This document shows, in pieces, positions 44,743 through 53,862 of a stretch of DNA of 64,000 nucleotides. Origin of the DNA: Algoriphagus machipongonensis (GTDB taxonomy: Bacteria; Bacteroidota; Bacteroidia; Cytophagales; Cyclobacteriaceae); contig NZ_CM001023.1 in the NCBI RefSeq assembly GCF_000166275.1, positions 186,001-250,000 on the forward strand, written 5' to 3'. Position 1 is the first letter of the stretch. Every line of letters begins with the position of its first letter. The notes below the pieces were generated by a model that saw only the letters and a program-made list of their open reading frames with translations, was not told the origin of the DNA and searched no databases. A program made the translations under genes and the position numbers.

Positions 44743-47193
44743 CTAAAGTGTTGTCACCGAATTCAACTTTTTCATAAACCCAATATGATTCATAACAACC
44801 ACCCCTTTTTCATTCTGATCAAAAATAAACCGGATACGCTTTAGCTTACTCGATTCAAAGGCTGGGTTCTTGGAACGAAATGCTTGTAGTTCAAAAGCAA
44901 ATTTTTGGAATACGATCTCCGAAGTTCCATCATTCTCCAAAAAATCTGTTTTTAAAATTTGAACTTTAACCTGTCTTTGGAGGGCAGAAAAATCACTGAG
45001 TAAAAATTTCACTTCATTTCCTAAAGAATCAACAAGCAAAATACTCAGGTCCAAAGGCTTTTCGGGTTCCTTCTCATCTGAATCCTCCTTTTCCTCACCT
45101 TCTTGACCCTCATTTTCCTTTTCTTCCAGATTTTCATTCTTGCTTTCTTCTTCAATCTCATCGTTGGAGTTACTCACCTCCTCATTGTTATTTTCATTCA
45201 CCCATTTTCCACCCGTTTTAGGGTTGGAGCTTTCTGTGGATTCTGACATTTCAAAAACAAAAACAGAGGTAGAATCTAAATGGTATTCTCCCACAGGTAA
45301 GTCCAAAGTATAGGTAGCAATCAAAGAGTCTGGGACACTAGTTTCAATTGGTTTTTCTTTTAAGCTATCTTCCAAATCATAGTTCCATCCCAAATAAACT
45401 GCTCTAGTGCCCTTTTCCCGATAATTTAATTTGACTTCTGATTCTCTCCATACGGTTAAGTTTTCCCCATGGATTTTTCCATTATTAGATGCTGTAATCA
45501 CATCAAAATCCTCGTTAAAATCGACCAGATACTTAGTGTTAGAATCTTCAAATTGATTCAAATATATCGTCTCGGGAAGCCAGTTTTTTCCTTGTCGGGC
45601 ATCCATAAATAAAGGAAGGTATTTTATTTTCTTCCTTAAGGTAATTTCCAAAAAAGCACTGATATAAACCTTCGCAATTTCTTGCTGGCTTTTTTCATCC
45701 AACTGCTGCTCTAAATTAATTAGGCCTTTGAAAGGATTACCAGTATCATTATCTCCCCAAGAAGTATTAAACTGTCCGTGATTTGCTCCTTGAATGTAAA
45801 GCCCAGTCTTAAAGTGATAGCTAGAATCTTCAAATGTTACTCGCTCAAATTGCATAGATCCCATAAATGAACTTACATCGGCATCTTGAGCACCGTGGAA
45901 AACGAAATAGTTGATGTCTTTGAGTTTGGTTAAGGTGCCTCCTGGTTCGTATTGTCCATCAACTGGAGCAATGGCAATGATGGATTGAAGGTTGAAATGA
46001 TAACCCAAAGGAATGGTTGCATCATCTGGATAAAAATCCAATTCATTTAGCATTGCTGCATGAGCAACCGCCTCACCACCTCTGGAATGACCAATCAAGG
46101 AAATTCTACTCATATCTATTTTCCCAGCAAAAGCATGGTCTGAAGAAGAATTCCACTCCTCCCAAACCTTTAAATGCTCTAACAACAGCCAACCTCGGGC
46201 ATCATTTTCTTTGCTTAATCCTCCAAAAAGATCAGACCAAGAACCATTGATGAAATTTTCATCAACAGAAGCCAAAATCATTCCTCGGGAGGCTAATAAC
46301 TCTCCCAAATAATCATAACCTGGGTCTGAATAATCCTGCATGGAATGATTCCCATGAACAACTAAAACTAATGGGAATGGCCCCGTCCCTTCAGGATACC
46401 AAACCCTGCCGTTGATAGGTAGGGCTTTTGAATCAAATCCCCAGTACTTTTCTCTCCACCAACCACCAAACCCATCCCAATCATCCAAAAAAGCAACTCC
46501 GTTTACTGATTCTGTTTTATAGGTAACCTCTTCTCCAAATTCCTCCCTATGCTTGTCCATTCCACTACCATAGCTCATGGTTTTCACAACATACTTTCCT
46601 TTGGTAGCAGGAGATTCTCCAGCAATGTGTGGGATGGAAACTTCGGAATAAAGAGCAGCATTTTCGATTTCATCCATTTCAAGCCCCTTTAGGGAATAGT
46701 AATAAATGGACATAATGAGGCCTGCAATTCCAATAAGTGCACCGATTATGAAGACAACTTTCTTCGGTGTTTTTAGGTTTTTAAAACCAGTTTTGGATAA
46801 GGTAAACCAAGTGGCTCCCAGCAAAGAAAAAATCAGTATGGATGCCAATAGCAACTTCTCATTTCCAAAAAACACCGTAAATAATAGTGGAATGGACGCG
46901 AAAAAAGCGATTTTATTCCATCTGGGAATTCTGTTCAACAAGTTATAAAGCCTTGCACTCAGCATTCCCGACAAAACTGCTGCTGCAACCATCAATAAGC
47001 CCAGTACTAAAACCCATGGATCTCGAATATTAATAGCTCTCAGTAGTGAAGAAAGAAGGAGCAATCCAACACTACCTATCAGCAAACCTACAGCTGCACC
47101 TTTAAACGAATTGTCTCCGGGCTTGATTAGTAGAAATTTGGCACAAATCCATGCCCAAGCTTGCTTGAACTTCTTTTTAATAATCTTGATCAT
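44743..47193 (-). CDS. Membrane-anchored alpha/beta hydrolase with acidic linker
   Basis: 816 residues. Five or so membrane helices occupy about residues 25-165. The hydrolase domain (about 200-500) shows LVVHGNHSMQDY, then the nucleophile elbow GHSRGGE and the late HGAQD and GANHGQF segments (Asp and His of the triad). It resembles the chlorophyllase/PET-hydrolase/dienelactone-hydrolase group. Residues about 650-710 are an acidic low-complexity linker (Glu/Asn/Lys rich), then a last beta domain. Substrate unknown; an ester of a large hydrophobic molecule is possible. Confidence 0.75.
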   Translation of the reverse strand: MIKIIKKKFKQAWAWICAKFLLIKPGDNSFKGAAVGLLIGSVGLLLLSSLLRAINIRDPWVLVLGLLMVAAAVLSGMLSARLYNLLNRIPRWNKIAFFASIPLLFTVFFGNEKLLLASILIFSLLGATWFTLSKTGFKNLKTPKKVVFIIGALIGIAGLIMSIYYYSLKGLEMDEIENAALYSEVSIPHIAGESPATKGKYVVKTMSYGSGMDKHREEFGEEVTYKTESVNGVAFLDDWDGFGGWWREKYWGFDSKALPINGRVWYPEGTGPFPLVLVVHGNHSMQDYSDPGYDYLGELLASRGMILASVDENFINGSWSDLFGGLSKENDARGWLLLEHLKVWEEWNSSSDHAFAGKIDMSRISLIGHSRGGEAVAHAAMLNELDFYPDDATIPLGYHFNLQSIIAIAPVDGQYEPGGTLTKLKDINYFVFHGAQDADVSSFMGSMQFERVTFEDSSYHFKTGLYIQGANHGQFNTSWGDNDTGNPFKGLINLEQQLDEKSQQEIAKVYISAFLEITLRKKIKYLPLFMDARQGKNWLPETIYLNQFEDSNTKYLVDFNEDFDVITASNNGKIHGENLTVWRESEVKLNYREKGTRAVYLGWNYDLEDSLKEKPIETSVPDSLIATYTLDLPVGEYHLDSTSVFVFEMSESTESSNPKTGGKWVNENNNEEVSNSNDEIEEESKNENLEEKENEGQEGEEKEDSDEKEPEKPLDLSILLVDSLGNEVKFLLSDFSALQRQVKVQILKTDFLENDGTSEIVFQKFAFELQAFRSKNPAFESSKLKRIRFIFDQNEKGVVVMNHIGFMKKLNSVTTL

Positions 47194-47291
47194 ACTTGGT
47201 GGTTTATAGGCAATTAAAAAAATCTGTAATCACCAAGCTAAAGAAAAATTAGAATGAACGGAAACCCTTCATCATTAAGATCTTATAAAAG

Positions 47292-48566
47292 TTATTGGCT
47301 ATTAGGTTCAAATTTTCCATAAACAGCATCGCGGAAGTTTTTGTGTAGGCCAATACCATCATATGGAAACAGTTGTACAAACAATACTGCAGTAAGTTCA
47401 TTTACCGGATCTACCCAAAAAAGTGTACTTGCAGCTCCGTCCCAAAAGAATTCACCAACTACTCCATTCATCTCCTCTTGGCTTGCAGGAGGATCTGTCC
47501 TAACTGCAAAATCAATCCCAAAACCGACATTTCCTTTACTCGGAAGCCAAGACCTTTCTGTAACCGAATCCGCAAGGTGGTTGGTAGCCATTAATTTAAC
47601 AGTTTCAGGTTTCAATATCTGTGTTCCATTAATAGAACCCTGCTTCACCAGCATCCGGGCAAAAGTCATATAATCATCCAGAGTTGACGTCAAGCCAAAT
47701 CCTCCGGGAGTCAATGGCCATTTTTTTAAATTGAAAGCATGAGCAGAAGAATCAGGCATCTGGGTCAATTGCCCTTCTCCAGTCCTTTGGTAGGCAGCAG
47801 AGAATCTATCCAAATCACTTTCAGGAACTACATACCTTGTCTCATCCATTCCCAATGGATCTAAAACATGCTCTCTAACATAGGTTTGATAAGGAACTCC
47901 GGAAATTCTTTCTACCAAAAATGCCTGTACATCCACTGACTGACCATATTCCCACTGTGCACCCGGTTGGAACCATAGGGGAGTGCTGCCAATTTTTGCT
48001 GCCATCTGAGTTAAGGTATTTTCATAACTTCTGGCATCTTTTTCTTTCATCAGCTCACTTAAGCCCGGAATATTATCTCTATTTGGAAAACCTGCAGTAT
48101 GTCTGGTAATATCTCGAATCGTCACAGGTCTATTGGCATCCTCCAAAATCAAATTTCCTTCCTCATCCACACCCTGATAGACTTTCATATCAGAAAATTC
48201 AGGAGCATATTTTTCTAATGGATCATCCAACTGAAAAGCACCCTCTTCGTAAAGAGTCATAAGTGAAGTACCCGTAATAGGCTTTGTCATGGAATAAATC
48301 TGAACGATTGTATTCCTGTCCATTGGAATATTTTTCTCCTGATTGGCATAGCCATAAGCATTGAAGTACACTTCTTTGTCTTTTTCAAAGATCAGGGCAG
48401 AAATGCCAGCGACATTCCCCGATTCTACATAGCTGCTGAGCGTCGAGTCCAGTCTTGCCTTTGCTTCTTCATCAACTACAAATTCTACTTGGCCTTCCTC
48501 TGTCTGATTTTGACATGCCGAAAACCCAATAAATAATAGAAAGAGGAAAAGGCTAAACTTTTTCAT
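47292..48566 (-). CDS. Beta-lactamase family serine hydrolase (lipoprotein)
   Basis: 424 residues. Lipobox IGFSAC, Cys18. The class C-type motif SxxK is S-M-T-K at 92-95, and the YGQSVDV segment replaces the second motif; HTAGFPN and the late PGGFGLTSTLDDYMTFA fit the PF00144 family. These are usually esterases or D-aminopeptidases rather than resistance enzymes. It follows the PQQ dehydrogenase gene by 18 bases, so the two are co-transcribed. Confidence 0.88.
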   Translation of the reverse strand: MKKFSLFLFLLFIGFSACQNQTEEGQVEFVVDEEAKARLDSTLSSYVESGNVAGISALIFEKDKEVYFNAYGYANQEKNIPMDRNTIVQIYSMTKPITGTSLMTLYEEGAFQLDDPLEKYAPEFSDMKVYQGVDEEGNLILEDANRPVTIRDITRHTAGFPNRDNIPGLSELMKEKDARSYENTLTQMAAKIGSTPLWFQPGAQWEYGQSVDVQAFLVERISGVPYQTYVREHVLDPLGMDETRYVVPESDLDRFSAAYQRTGEGQLTQMPDSSAHAFNLKKWPLTPGGFGLTSTLDDYMTFARMLVKQGSINGTQILKPETVKLMATNHLADSVTERSWLPSKGNVGFGIDFAVRTDPPASQEEMNGVVGEFFWDGAASTLFWVDPVNELTAVLFVQLFPYDGIGLHKNFRDAVYGKFEPNSQ

Positions 48567-48583
48567 GGCTGGAATTTTAGGGT

Positions 48584-50263
48584 TTATTGATTGATGATTT
48601 TATAAATTTTTCCGTCGGCTTTGGTCATTACATAAACTTGACCTTGACAATCTTGTCCATATTTTAAATCTACCCGACCATTTTGACATAAATCCCTCAA
48701 GGTGGTTTCCTTCCCATCATATACTACTCCTATTTCAAGTATTTCTGGTTGGGATTGATTCAAATCTGAGAAGAACAGCTTGCCGGAGGGAATATCCCCA
48801 AAGAGTAATTTTCCTTTAAATGGCCCACCTTCAGGAAAATATCCTGCAATGATGGCATTTCCTTCATCGTGATCAAATTGCAACAATGGATAGGTAGCAT
48901 TCAATAAGGAATCATCCGCAGGAAGAGGGTAGAGGTTGCTCATATTACCAAATGGATTAATAACAAAAGTACCCTCTCGAATCGGCCAACCGTAAAACTT
49001 ACCTGGCTCAATCAAATTCAACTCTTCAATATTATGATGACCTATTTCTGTAGCCAGCATCCTTCCTTTCGGATCCCAAAAAATACGGTTGGGGTTTCGG
49101 AATCCATAGGCATATATTTCTCCCAATTTTCCTGGTACTCCTGCAAAGGGATTTGAAGCTGGGATACCATATTTTCCATTGGCACTATTTGACCCACTAG
49201 GGTCTATCCGCATAATACTACTCCATATTTTACTTCCTTGATGATCTGCGATAAATGAAAATCCGCTTTCTGCGCTTCCTCCATCTCCAATACCTATAAA
49301 TAATAAGCCATAATCTTCATCTCCTGGGCTTGCATTAGGATTAAAGGCCAATTCCTGAACTCCATGGATTTGAGTTACTACATCAATTCGCATGAGTTCT
49401 CGCCCTGTTCCTTTAAAAGTTTCCGCATTAGGATCTTCTAACGTCCATTCTGTGATCACCCACTCCATAGTTACTTTGATACTATCTGCATAATCAAAGT
49501 CCTTAGGTTTATTTCCAGGCTTTTCTGTATGGGAAGTATATAAAAGCCCATTATTTGTAAAATCGGGATGGAAAGCATAACTACCAAAACCTGTAGCCAA
49601 CCCTGGCTTTGAGACAAAATCTGGGAAATACGATTTTAGATTGAAATACTCATAGGGTTTAGAATCACGGATTTCATACATAATCCCATGTTGATCCTGA
49701 ACAAAAAACCTTCCTGAAACCGGCTCACATTCCATCTTGGTGATTTTCGCTAGGGGAGAGGCTTTGTCGGAAGCCGGAATTTGAGCGAAATACTCCAATT
49801 CCAAATTCAAATCTGATTTTGAGATTTTTTCAGGTATTGGATCTTCCAGTTTTTCGGAATCATTGACTTCGACTGGTGCCCTTTCATAGGTGTGCATGTA
49901 ACTTAAAAGCGCATTGATATCCTCTTCTTTCAAGGTTGGAAAAGCAGGCATATAAACTTTATACTTTTCATAAAGCTCTTTGGCTCGCTCATCTCCCTGG
50001 TCAATTTTCTCTTGTGGGTTTTTAATAAATCCCCGAATCCATTCGGATTCAACTTTTCTTGTCAGACCACTCAAATTAGGTCCAATGGCACTTTGGTTAA
50101 AGTTATGACAGGTAGAACAATTCTGCTCAAAGAGTACTTTTCCAGCTTCAATTTGTTCTGTTTCAGTACTGATATCAGCCCCAATTTCTTTTGTGCCAGA
50201 GGTACAAGAAATCACAGTAAAAAGCAGCAAACTAGCTGCAAAAAGGTTAATTAGGTTTTTCAT
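48584..50263 (-). CDS. PQQ-type sugar dehydrogenase with N-terminal cytochrome c (lipoprotein)
   Basis: 559 residues. Lipobox VISC (Cys20). Residues about 38-135 are a class I cytochrome c: haem motif C-S-T-C-H at 49-53 and axial Met in VYMPAFPTLK. Residues about 160-559 are a glucose/sorbosone dehydrogenase propeller with GLATGFGSYAFHPDF and YGFRNPNRIFWDP. A membrane-anchored sugar dehydrogenase with built-in electron transfer is the likely role. It is separated from the larger dehydrogenase by two other genes. Confidence 0.88.
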   Translation of the reverse strand: MKNLINLFAASLLLFTVISCTSGTKEIGADISTETEQIEAGKVLFEQNCSTCHNFNQSAIGPNLSGLTRKVESEWIRGFIKNPQEKIDQGDERAKELYEKYKVYMPAFPTLKEEDINALLSYMHTYERAPVEVNDSEKLEDPIPEKISKSDLNLELEYFAQIPASDKASPLAKITKMECEPVSGRFFVQDQHGIMYEIRDSKPYEYFNLKSYFPDFVSKPGLATGFGSYAFHPDFTNNGLLYTSHTEKPGNKPKDFDYADSIKVTMEWVITEWTLEDPNAETFKGTGRELMRIDVVTQIHGVQELAFNPNASPGDEDYGLLFIGIGDGGSAESGFSFIADHQGSKIWSSIMRIDPSGSNSANGKYGIPASNPFAGVPGKLGEIYAYGFRNPNRIFWDPKGRMLATEIGHHNIEELNLIEPGKFYGWPIREGTFVINPFGNMSNLYPLPADDSLLNATYPLLQFDHDEGNAIIAGYFPEGGPFKGKLLFGDIPSGKLFFSDLNQSQPEILEIGVVYDGKETTLRDLCQNGRVDLKYGQDCQGQVYVMTKADGKIYKIINQ

Positions 50264-50330
50264 CGATACTAATTTGGGGTTTTTTAATTAATCCCGAAAG
50301 ATTATTTCAACTCTTCCATAATATCTACAT

Positions 50331-50362
50331 AAAAAAACCTCTGAAAATAATTCCAGAGGTTT
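50331..50362 (-). terminator. Terminator of the fad operon
   Basis: Arms AACCTCTG (50336-50343) and CAGAGGTT (50354-50361), with T(7) after the stem in minus-strand reading, 20-50 bases past the fadE stop. Confidence 0.88.
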
Positions 50363-50382
50363 CAATTAGTATTCTATTCAGA

Positions 50383-52167
50383 TTAGAAAGGATATTTCCC
50401 TTGATCAATCATATAATCAGCAATCTGTCTTCTTAATTTTTTGGTATTCACCAGATCAGCTTTCGTAAATCGTTTGAGCCCCATCAGCATTACCTTCTGC
50501 TCATCTCCTTTTGTGAAACTAGCGATGGCTTCTTTGGCTGCAGATTGAATTTTATCAATTGCCTCTGATAAGTAAACCTGACTCATCGCTATTTGATGGC
50601 TACACTCTGCTTCGCTTTTAAGGCTTACTAGTTTTTCTGTCCTCAAAATGGCAGATTCCGCTGCATAAATTTCAATCATCACATCGGCCAAATTCATCAT
50701 GATCTCTTGTTCATCTTCGATCTTTTCCTGTAAGGCCATGGCAGCTTTTCCTCCTACCATCAAGAATACCTTTTTTAATTTTTTCAATACCTCTTTTTCA
50801 GCAGCAAAAAGCTCTGAGGTATCTATGGACTCAAATGATGGAACAGAAGTTAACTCTGCAGATACTGCCATTGCTGGTTCGAAAAGGTTTACCTCTCCTT
50901 TCATGGCACGCTTGAGAAGCATTCCAATCATCAGCATCCGGTTAATTTCATTTGTTCCCTCATAGATTCTCGCAATTCTGGCATCACGGTAAGCTCTTTC
51001 CATTGGAGCCTCGGCGGAATAACCCATTCCACCATAAATCTGAACACCTTGATCTACAACATAATCCAAAACTTCTGAGCCATGGATTTTAGCAATCGCA
51101 CATTCCATAGCAAACATTTCCACACCTTTCAATTTTGCTTCGTTTTCAGGCATTCCATCCGTGATAAACTCATTGATTTGATCTTCAATATCCTGTCCAG
51201 CACGATAGCAAAGGGATTCAGAGACATAGGTTCGAATAGCCATCTCAGCTAACATGGATTTTACCGCTCCAAAAGAATTGATGCTTACGCCAAATTGCTT
51301 TCTCTCAGTAGAATAGTTAATTGCCTTGGTGGTAACCGTACGAACACCCCCTAGGATTCCGGAGCCTAACTTGATACGACCAATATTTAGAATATTCACG
51401 GCTATCTTGAAGCCATTTTGGCGATCAGAAAGCATGTTTTCTACCGGAACTTTACAATCATTAAAGAAAACTTGTCTGGTCGATGAGCCTTTGATACCCA
51501 TCTTTTTTTCTTCCTCGTTCATGGTAATTCCCCCAAAGGATTTTTCCACGATGAAGGCTGTCAAATTTTTATCTTCTTCGATTTTGGCAAACACTATGAA
51601 CAAGTCAGCAAATCCAGCATTGGAAATCCACATTTTCTGACCATTGATCAGGTAATGCTTTCCATCTTCTGTTAAGGTCGCTTTTGTTTTACCACTGTTG
51701 GCATCCGAACCAGCATCTGGTTCTGTCAAACAATAACATGCAGCCCATTCTCCAGTAGCAAGCTTTGGAAGGTATTTTTGCTTTTGCTCCTCTGAACCAT
51801 AATAAAGAATCGGTAAGGTTCCTATTCCCGTATGTGCTCCATAAGTGGTAGAAAATGAACCTGCTGATCCAATAATATCGGCGATCAACATAGAAGTCAC
51901 AAAGTTCATCCCCATGCCTCCATATTCCTCAGGCACAGAAATTCCCAAAAGCCCAAGTTCTCCGGCTTTTTTGAAAATTGAGGGAACAAGGTCCGGGTTT
52001 TTCATGCTGTCTATTTCTTCGATTTTTGGGGTGATTTCCGTATCGATAAAATCCTGACAGGCCTGAGCCATCATTTTTTGCTCTTCAGTATATTGCTCTG
52101 GGATGAATACATCCTGAGCAAGTGTTTCCTTGATGAGGAATTCTCCTCCTTTGATTGTATTAGCCAT
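50383..52167 (-). CDS. fadE: Acyl-CoA dehydrogenase (FadE type)
   Basis: 594 residues, longer than the usual 380 and close to the length of B. subtilis FadE. FAD-binding segments CYCLTEPDAGSDANSG and WISNAGFADLFIVFA are followed by QIYGGMGYSAEAPMERAYRDARI and the YEGTNEINR motif. A C-terminal extension of about 170 helical residues follows. It makes the trans-2-enoyl-CoA in beta-oxidation. Last gene of the fadN-fadA-fadE operon, before a strong terminator. Confidence 0.94.
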   Translation of the reverse strand: MANTIKGGEFLIKETLAQDVFIPEQYTEEQKMMAQACQDFIDTEITPKIEEIDSMKNPDLVPSIFKKAGELGLLGISVPEEYGGMGMNFVTSMLIADIIGSAGSFSTTYGAHTGIGTLPILYYGSEEQKQKYLPKLATGEWAACYCLTEPDAGSDANSGKTKATLTEDGKHYLINGQKMWISNAGFADLFIVFAKIEEDKNLTAFIVEKSFGGITMNEEEKKMGIKGSSTRQVFFNDCKVPVENMLSDRQNGFKIAVNILNIGRIKLGSGILGGVRTVTTKAINYSTERKQFGVSINSFGAVKSMLAEMAIRTYVSESLCYRAGQDIEDQINEFITDGMPENEAKLKGVEMFAMECAIAKIHGSEVLDYVVDQGVQIYGGMGYSAEAPMERAYRDARIARIYEGTNEINRMLMIGMLLKRAMKGEVNLFEPAMAVSAELTSVPSFESIDTSELFAAEKEVLKKLKKVFLMVGGKAAMALQEKIEDEQEIMMNLADVMIEIYAAESAILRTEKLVSLKSEAECSHQIAMSQVYLSEAIDKIQSAAKEAIASFTKGDEQKVMLMGLKRFTKADLVNTKKLRRQIADYMIDQGKYPF

Positions 52168-52209
52168 AGTTTGGTATATGGAATGCTGTTTTCTTTATTT
52201 TTCTACTTT

Positions 52210-53385
52210 CTACTTCAAGAGCTCATAAACTCCGGCAACTCCCTGTCCTCCTCCTACGCAGGCAGTCACTAAACCGTATTTCTTATTCCGCTTTTGAAGT
52301 TCATTAAACATCTGAACTGATAGTTTGGCACCAGTACAACCTAATGGGTGACCTAATGCCACTGCACCTCCATTTACATTGACAATGTCAGGATTCATAT
52401 CCAATGACTTGATTACTGCCAGACCTTGAGCAGCAAACGCCTCATTTAACTCAATCAAATCAATGTCATTCAGTGTTAAACCCGCTTGCTTTAGCGCTTT
52501 TGGAACAGCCTCTTTCGGGCCAATTCCCATTATTCGAGGCTCAACACCAGCAACTGAATAAGATGCTAATCTGGCCACAGGTTCAAGATTCAATGATTTC
52601 ATAAATCTTTCGGACATTACCACCACAAATGCTGCCCCATCAGAAGTCTGTGAAGAGTTGCCTGCTGTTACTTGTCCTTTATTTTTGAAGGCAGGTCTTA
52701 ATCCAGATAATACTTCCATGGTAGTACCTGGTCTTGGCCCTTCATCTGTATCTACAGTATATTTTCTGGTTTTCTTTTTCCCTTTTTCATCCAAATAAGT
52801 TTCCTCAACTTCTACAGGAACAATCTCATCTTTGAATCTTCCTTCTGCTATAGCTGCCAAAGCTTTTTCATGAGATTTAACGGAAAAAGCATCAGACTCT
52901 TCGCGAGTAATCCCGTATTCCTTGGCCAGCTCCTCTGCTGTAAGCCCCATGCTGATATAATAATCTGGGTGCTCCGTAGCAATCTTATAATTCAATACCG
53001 TCTTATATCCCATCATTGGAACCATGGACATACTTTCTGTCCCTCCGGCAATGATACAATCTGCCATACCAGCTTTGATTTTGCCTACCGCCAAAGCAAT
53101 TGCTTCCAGTCCTGATCCACAATATCTATTGATTATAAAGCCTGGGTTTTCTACTCCAAGTGCCAATAAGGAAATCATCCTACCCATTTGCATTCCTTGC
53201 TCTGCTTCAGGAACGGCATTTCCGACGATTAAATCATCCACATGTTTCGTTTCCAGACCTGGAGTGTTAGCCACTAGATGTTTGATCACATCAGCAGCTA
53301 AATCATCTGGCCTGTAAAATCGAAAACCACCTTTTTTGGCTTTTCCGACTGCTGATCTATATCCGTTTACTATATATGCTTCCAT
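52210..53385 (-). CDS. fadA: 3-ketoacyl-CoA thiolase (acetyl-CoA C-acyltransferase)
   Basis: 391 residues. Active-site Cys in NRYCGSGLEAI; the second half has NGGAVALGHPLGCTGAK with the catalytic His, and the last Cys in VTACVGGGQG. It cleaves 3-ketoacyl-CoA to acetyl-CoA and a shortened acyl-CoA. It sits between the four-helix-bundle cassette and fadE. Confidence 0.95.
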   Translation of the reverse strand: MEAYIVNGYRSAVGKAKKGGFRFYRPDDLAADVIKHLVANTPGLETKHVDDLIVGNAVPEAEQGMQMGRMISLLALGVENPGFIINRYCGSGLEAIALAVGKIKAGMADCIIAGGTESMSMVPMMGYKTVLNYKIATEHPDYYISMGLTAEELAKEYGITREESDAFSVKSHEKALAAIAEGRFKDEIVPVEVEETYLDEKGKKKTRKYTVDTDEGPRPGTTMEVLSGLRPAFKNKGQVTAGNSSQTSDGAAFVVVMSERFMKSLNLEPVARLASYSVAGVEPRIMGIGPKEAVPKALKQAGLTLNDIDLIELNEAFAAQGLAVIKSLDMNPDIVNVNGGAVALGHPLGCTGAKLSVQMFNELQKRNKKYGLVTACVGGGQGVAGVYELLK

Positions 53386-53431
53386 TTATTATTTTATTTT
53401 TAGTTAATATGGGTTCTAAGAGTATCTAGTA

Positions 53432-53845
53432 TTTAGTATCAAGATCTTGCTTCAAGAGATGATTTAAGTCCTGTAATCATTCGTTGTACTTCACCAAGTT
53501 CTTTTTCCATTTCTATCGCTTTTTCTGAATCAAGGATTCCTACACGTTCAGAAATAATCAATTGGGTTTCCAACTCAAAACTTTCTCCAAGGCTTATTTC
53601 TAAAGAATTTACGAATGATTTTCCCGAAGTTTTTGCACAACCTTCTGCAATATTTGAAGGGATTGATACACCCGCTCTTCTCATTTGAGAAACAAGACCA
53701 AACTTTTCCTCCATTGGAAAATCCTTCGTGGCAGAATAGACTTTGACTGCAAAATCAACAGATTTCTGCCAAACTTTAAGCTCTTTGAAATTGTGCATAA
53801 TTTGTATTCTTATCTATGTCTAAAGTCTTGCTACTTGATACTAAA
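53432..53845. mobile_element. Four-helix-bundle cassette bounded by 12-base inverted repeats
   Basis: TTTAGTATCAAG (53432-53443) and CTTGATACTAAA (53834-53845) are perfect inverted copies enclosing the four-helix-bundle gene; the left copy includes its stop. The next bases on the left (AGTATCTAGTATTTAGTATC) are a short repetitive run, as is often seen at such cassettes in Bacteroidota. The element sits between fadN and fadA. It carries no transposase, so movement would depend on outside help, similar to REP/IVS-type elements (inference). Confidence 0.55.
53439..53798 (-). CDS. Four-helix-bundle protein (23S rRNA IVS-type)
   Basis: 119 residues with the S23/TIGR02436 signature: FKELKVWQKSVDFAVKVYSATKDFPMEEKFGLVSQMRRAGVSIPSNIAEG is the opening half (motifs V-W-Q-K, P-x-x-E-x-x-x-L-x-x-Q-x-R-R-A and S-I-x-x-N-I-A-E-G), then an amphipathic helix with LGESFELETQL. 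The family was first seen in 23S rRNA intervening sequences and is often misnamed 'S23 ribosomal protein'; its role is unknown. Here it is a cassette inside a beta-oxidation operon, not in rRNA. Confidence 0.92.
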   Translation of the reverse strand: MHNFKELKVWQKSVDFAVKVYSATKDFPMEEKFGLVSQMRRAGVSIPSNIAEGCAKTSGKSFVNSLEISLGESFELETQLIISERVGILDSEKAIEMEKELGEVQRMITGLKSSLEARS

Positions 53846-53862
53846 ATCCAGCTTCTACATTC

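Noticed and set aside
47292..48566. Antibiotic-resistance beta-lactamase
   Set aside because: The PF00144 lipoprotein with altered second motif fits the general serine hydrolase group; no resistance context.
53439..53798. Ribosomal protein S23
   Set aside because: This is a historic misnomer; the family is a four-helix bundle first found in 23S rRNA intervening sequences.
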